A DNA stretch of 7,215 bases, taken from contig NZ_JADEXF010000158.1 of the NCBI RefSeq assembly GCF_015207245.1, positions 1-7,215 on the forward strand, read 5' to 3'. The position numbers and the translations under genes were made by a program. Every line of letters begins with the position of its first letter. Within the stretch, counting starts at the first letter, position 1. Under the pieces are notes generated by a model. The model saw only the letters and a program-made list of their open reading frames with translations, did not search any database and was not told the origin of the DNA. This stretch comes from Nostoc cf. edaphicum LEGE 07299 (GTDB lineage Bacteria; Cyanobacteriota; Cyanobacteriia; Cyanobacteriales; Nostocaceae). Below, piece by piece: positions 5,757 through 7,215 of this stretch.

Positions 5757-5927
5757 ATATGTAAATTGTACAGAGTCTGCTAGAAAAAATGGACGGTTTA
5801 GGTAAACCACAGATGAAGGAGTTAACAAAAGAATATTGTCATCTCTAGTAATGTACCAACGCGCCAAGACAGTTTACTATATACAAGCCATCAGGAATTG
5901 AATGGCTAGGTTTGTAAGCCACTTTAA

Positions 5928-6458
5928 CTAACGAGTGAACGGTGCTACTAGTGTAAAAGTGGCATCGTTTAAAAACAAGCTATTAGTGGTGTACGGGTCA
6001 ATATATAGTTTGAAGTTTCTGTGACGTATGTAGTAAGTAGGAAAATTATATGACTGAAAAGAAACATTTGTTAAACTTGCTAAACCTGGTTTTATACAAA
6101 ACGTTGCATCAGCTTTTAACTGTGCAGTATTGTCATTGCGATCTAATCTAATTTGAAAATTTTGATGTCTTAAGTAGTATCCTGGCAAATTTGAGGATTC
6201 AAATGAAACACAGTTAGAAGAAGCTAGCCCTGACCTTACTCTAAAACTTGCGTCTCCTCTGTCTAGAGAACTTGAAATGGGGCTAACTTCGCCAAGTAAA
6301 TTGCGATGACGAATATAGTAGCTACGAAGATTAAATGCTCGTATTGAGACAGCCGATTCAACAGGAGTCGACTCTGCGATCGCAGGATTAATTGATGTAG
6401 AAATAGATATAGGAAGCGCTGATAAGGTTAGCGCTAGTGTAAAGAGGTTATTTTTCAT
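5928..6458 (-). CDS. Exported AbfB/CBM42-type beta-trefoil protein without catalytic domain
   Basis: A 176-residue secreted protein. The start is ATG 6458 (MKNNLFTLAL), which begins a standard signal peptide with likely cleavage after AIA at residue 28; an in-frame TTG at 6494 would put 12 residues ahead of it and is disfavoured. The mature part is three copies of one motif: S38-A79, S85-A127 and S133 to about 171, each with YYIRH or YYLRH (47-51, 94-98, 142-146) and ending D-A-S/T-F. This matches the AbfB arabinose-binding domain (CBM42), known from fungal GH54 arabinofuranosidases, where each lobe binds an arabinofuranose side chain. Each lobe keeps its His and Asp (H51/D69, H98/D117, H146/D165). 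Nothing catalytic is attached. C83 and C121 could form a disulphide. It probably binds a sugar in the periplasm or outside the cell; the ligand is unknown. No strong Shine-Dalgarno is seen. Confidence 0.9.
   Translation of the reverse strand: MKNNLFTLALTLSALPISISTSINPAIAESTPVESAVSIRAFNLRSYYIRHRNLLGEVSPISSSLDRGDASFRVRSGLASSNCVSFESSNLPGYYLRHQNFQIRLDRNDNTAQLKADATFCIKPGLASLTNVSFQSYNFPTYYIRHRNFKLYIDPYTTNSLFLNDATFTLVAPFTR
6376..6383. repeat. HIP1 octamer
   Basis: GCGATCGC at the signal-peptide cleavage region of the AbfB-like gene; here it codes for the residues AIA-E. Confidence 0.9.
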
Positions 6459-6519
6459 GGCTACAATCTTTTTAGATGACCATTGGCAAAACAATGCTTT
6501 TACTTAAGTAGTGTAGTAT

Positions 6520-6543
6520 TAATTCTAGAAATGCTAGGAATTA
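6520..6543. promoter_or_regulatory. Dyad in the upstream region of the AbfB-like gene
   Basis: TAATTCTAG (6520-6528) and CTAGGAATTA (6534-6543) form an inverted repeat with one extra base in the right arm and a five-base centre. It lies 62-85 bases before the AbfB-like ATG, where a promoter or operator would be expected. Its role is inferred from position only. Confidence 0.3.
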
Positions 6544-7009
6544 GTTAAAAATATTTACATAGGTTGTCTTCAGCTTAAAGGCTTCGTGCGATGAAAATAC
6601 TCTTATTTGTTGCTGTATTAGTACTGAGCTAATTAAACTCTACGAAAGCAAATTTTACGTAAAAATCTGTTTATATTAAAGTTAAAGATTGAACCAAGTA
6701 TCAGGGCTGAATGTTACTAAAATAGGCATTTCAGGTTTTGTTAATGCCATTGGCATCAGAGACTATTTATAAAGTAAAAATAAAATTACTATAGAGTCGC
6801 TTAGGCACATATTTTAATATGGTTTATTACGAAAATTTCGGTCAACTGCCTAATGCCCCGTACTACGTGGCGTTGTGTTGAGCTAAAGCGATAAAACACC
6901 CTACTTAAAATTTCTTTTATAAATTAACTCTCATGCCCATTAGTCTGCCTAAGTAATGGGGATTGTGACGTTCCCAAATATCTAGGAGTGGCAGGTGTAA
7001 ATAAAGCTA

Positions 7010-7116
7010 ATACCAATTTGGGAAAAGAACACAACAGATACCTGACTAGGGGTGCGCAGCTACCTGTATGCCCCTACAAGCAATCCATCTGTCGCAAAGA
7101 TTAATTAAATTGGTAT
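7010..7116. repeat. Possible MITE-like element with short terminal inverted repeats
   Basis: ATACCAATTT (7010-7019) and AAATTGGTAT (7107-7116) are exact reverse complements bracketing 87 bases. If the TA at 7011-7012 and at 7114-7115 are target duplications, the inner ends are CCAATTT/AAATTGG, as for IS630/Tc1-type non-autonomous elements. Inside, AGGGGTGCGCAG (7049-7060) can partly pair, with G-U pairs, to CTGTATGCCCCT further right. The terminal repeats are short, so a chance match is not excluded. Confidence 0.4.
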
Positions 7117-7215
7117 AACTGTTTAAATTTAAGTAAATACTGAAAAAAATCTGAAAAATTCCGCTAAAGTCTTATTTAAAACAAACTTTATTCTTTTTAC
7201 AAATGAATATAGAAG

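Larger units (their letters stand above)
5582..5927. other. Gap between AbfB-like gene and methyltransferase
   Basis: About 350 bases without a gene. It contains an imperfect hairpin (5702-5756) and an 11-bp tandem repeat (5632-5653), listed separately. The methyltransferase promoter should lie here; TATATT at the tandem repeat junction on the minus strand could serve as a -10, but no matching -35 is evident. Nothing else of note from 5757 to 5927. Confidence 0.6.
6459..7215. other. AT-rich region without a recognised gene
   Basis: No coding region longer than a few dozen codons is convincing on either strand. The left part must carry the AbfB-like promoter; a dyad at 6520-6543 is the only structure there. 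Further right are a 13-codon hydrophobic mini-frame (6591-6632, +), an odd-centred palindrome ATGCCA-T-TGGCAT (6744-6756) and a possible MITE-like element (7010-7116). An ATG at 7203 on the + strand might open a gene beyond the edge, but four codons and no Shine-Dalgarno cannot support a call. Confidence 0.6.

Noticed and set aside
6744..6756. Palindrome ATGCCA-T-TGGCAT
   Set aside because: Six-base arms in a long AT-rich gap with no nearby start codon are too weak to name as an operator.

Overview
The window looks like a piece of a filamentous, probably Nostocales-type, cyanobacterial chromosome. The pointers are four HIP1 octamers (GCGATCGC at 144, 2801, 3905 and 6376), moderate-to-low GC, gene families common in these bacteria (Rcp1-type receivers, CHASE3-GAF and REC-PAS histidine kinases), and large gaps full of hairpin repeats. 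Genus cannot be fixed from the sequence alone. All recognised genes lie on the minus strand, so the reading order runs from high to low coordinates.

Layout from the right. 7215-6459 is AT-rich and carries no convincing gene; it holds a possible MITE-like element (about 7010-7116) and a few small dyads. 6458-5928 encodes an exported 176-residue protein that is a single AbfB/CBM42-type beta-trefoil without an enzyme attached. 5927-5570 is a gap with an imperfect hairpin and a perfect 11-bp tandem repeat. 5569-4757 encodes a class I SAM-dependent methyltransferase, with a clear Shine-Dalgarno that favours the second of two in-frame ATGs. 4756-3958 is an 800-bp gap packed with repeats: a 13-bp inverted repeat, a 16-bp palindrome, a 15-bp perfect hairpin, a second half-copy of the palindrome arm, and an array of exactly eleven 21-bp units.

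3957-1 is a signalling cluster: a membrane CHASE3-GAF histidine kinase (3957-1981), a soluble REC-PAS histidine kinase whose likely start lies 32 bases inside the end of the first kinase gene (2012-465), and, 153 bases further on, the start of a stand-alone Rcp1-like receiver (311 to beyond the left edge). The two kinases share a closely similar catalytic core. The simplest reading is one transcription unit forming a phosphorelay: the membrane kinase senses an envelope cue, the second kinase both receives and donates phosphate, and the small receiver carries the output. The partner assignments are inferred from gene order, not shown.

No complete new defence, mobile or biosynthetic system was recognised. 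The parts that look least ordinary are the 21-bp array with its surrounding repeat island, the orphan exported arabinose-lectin-like protein, and the two-kinase/one-receiver cluster.
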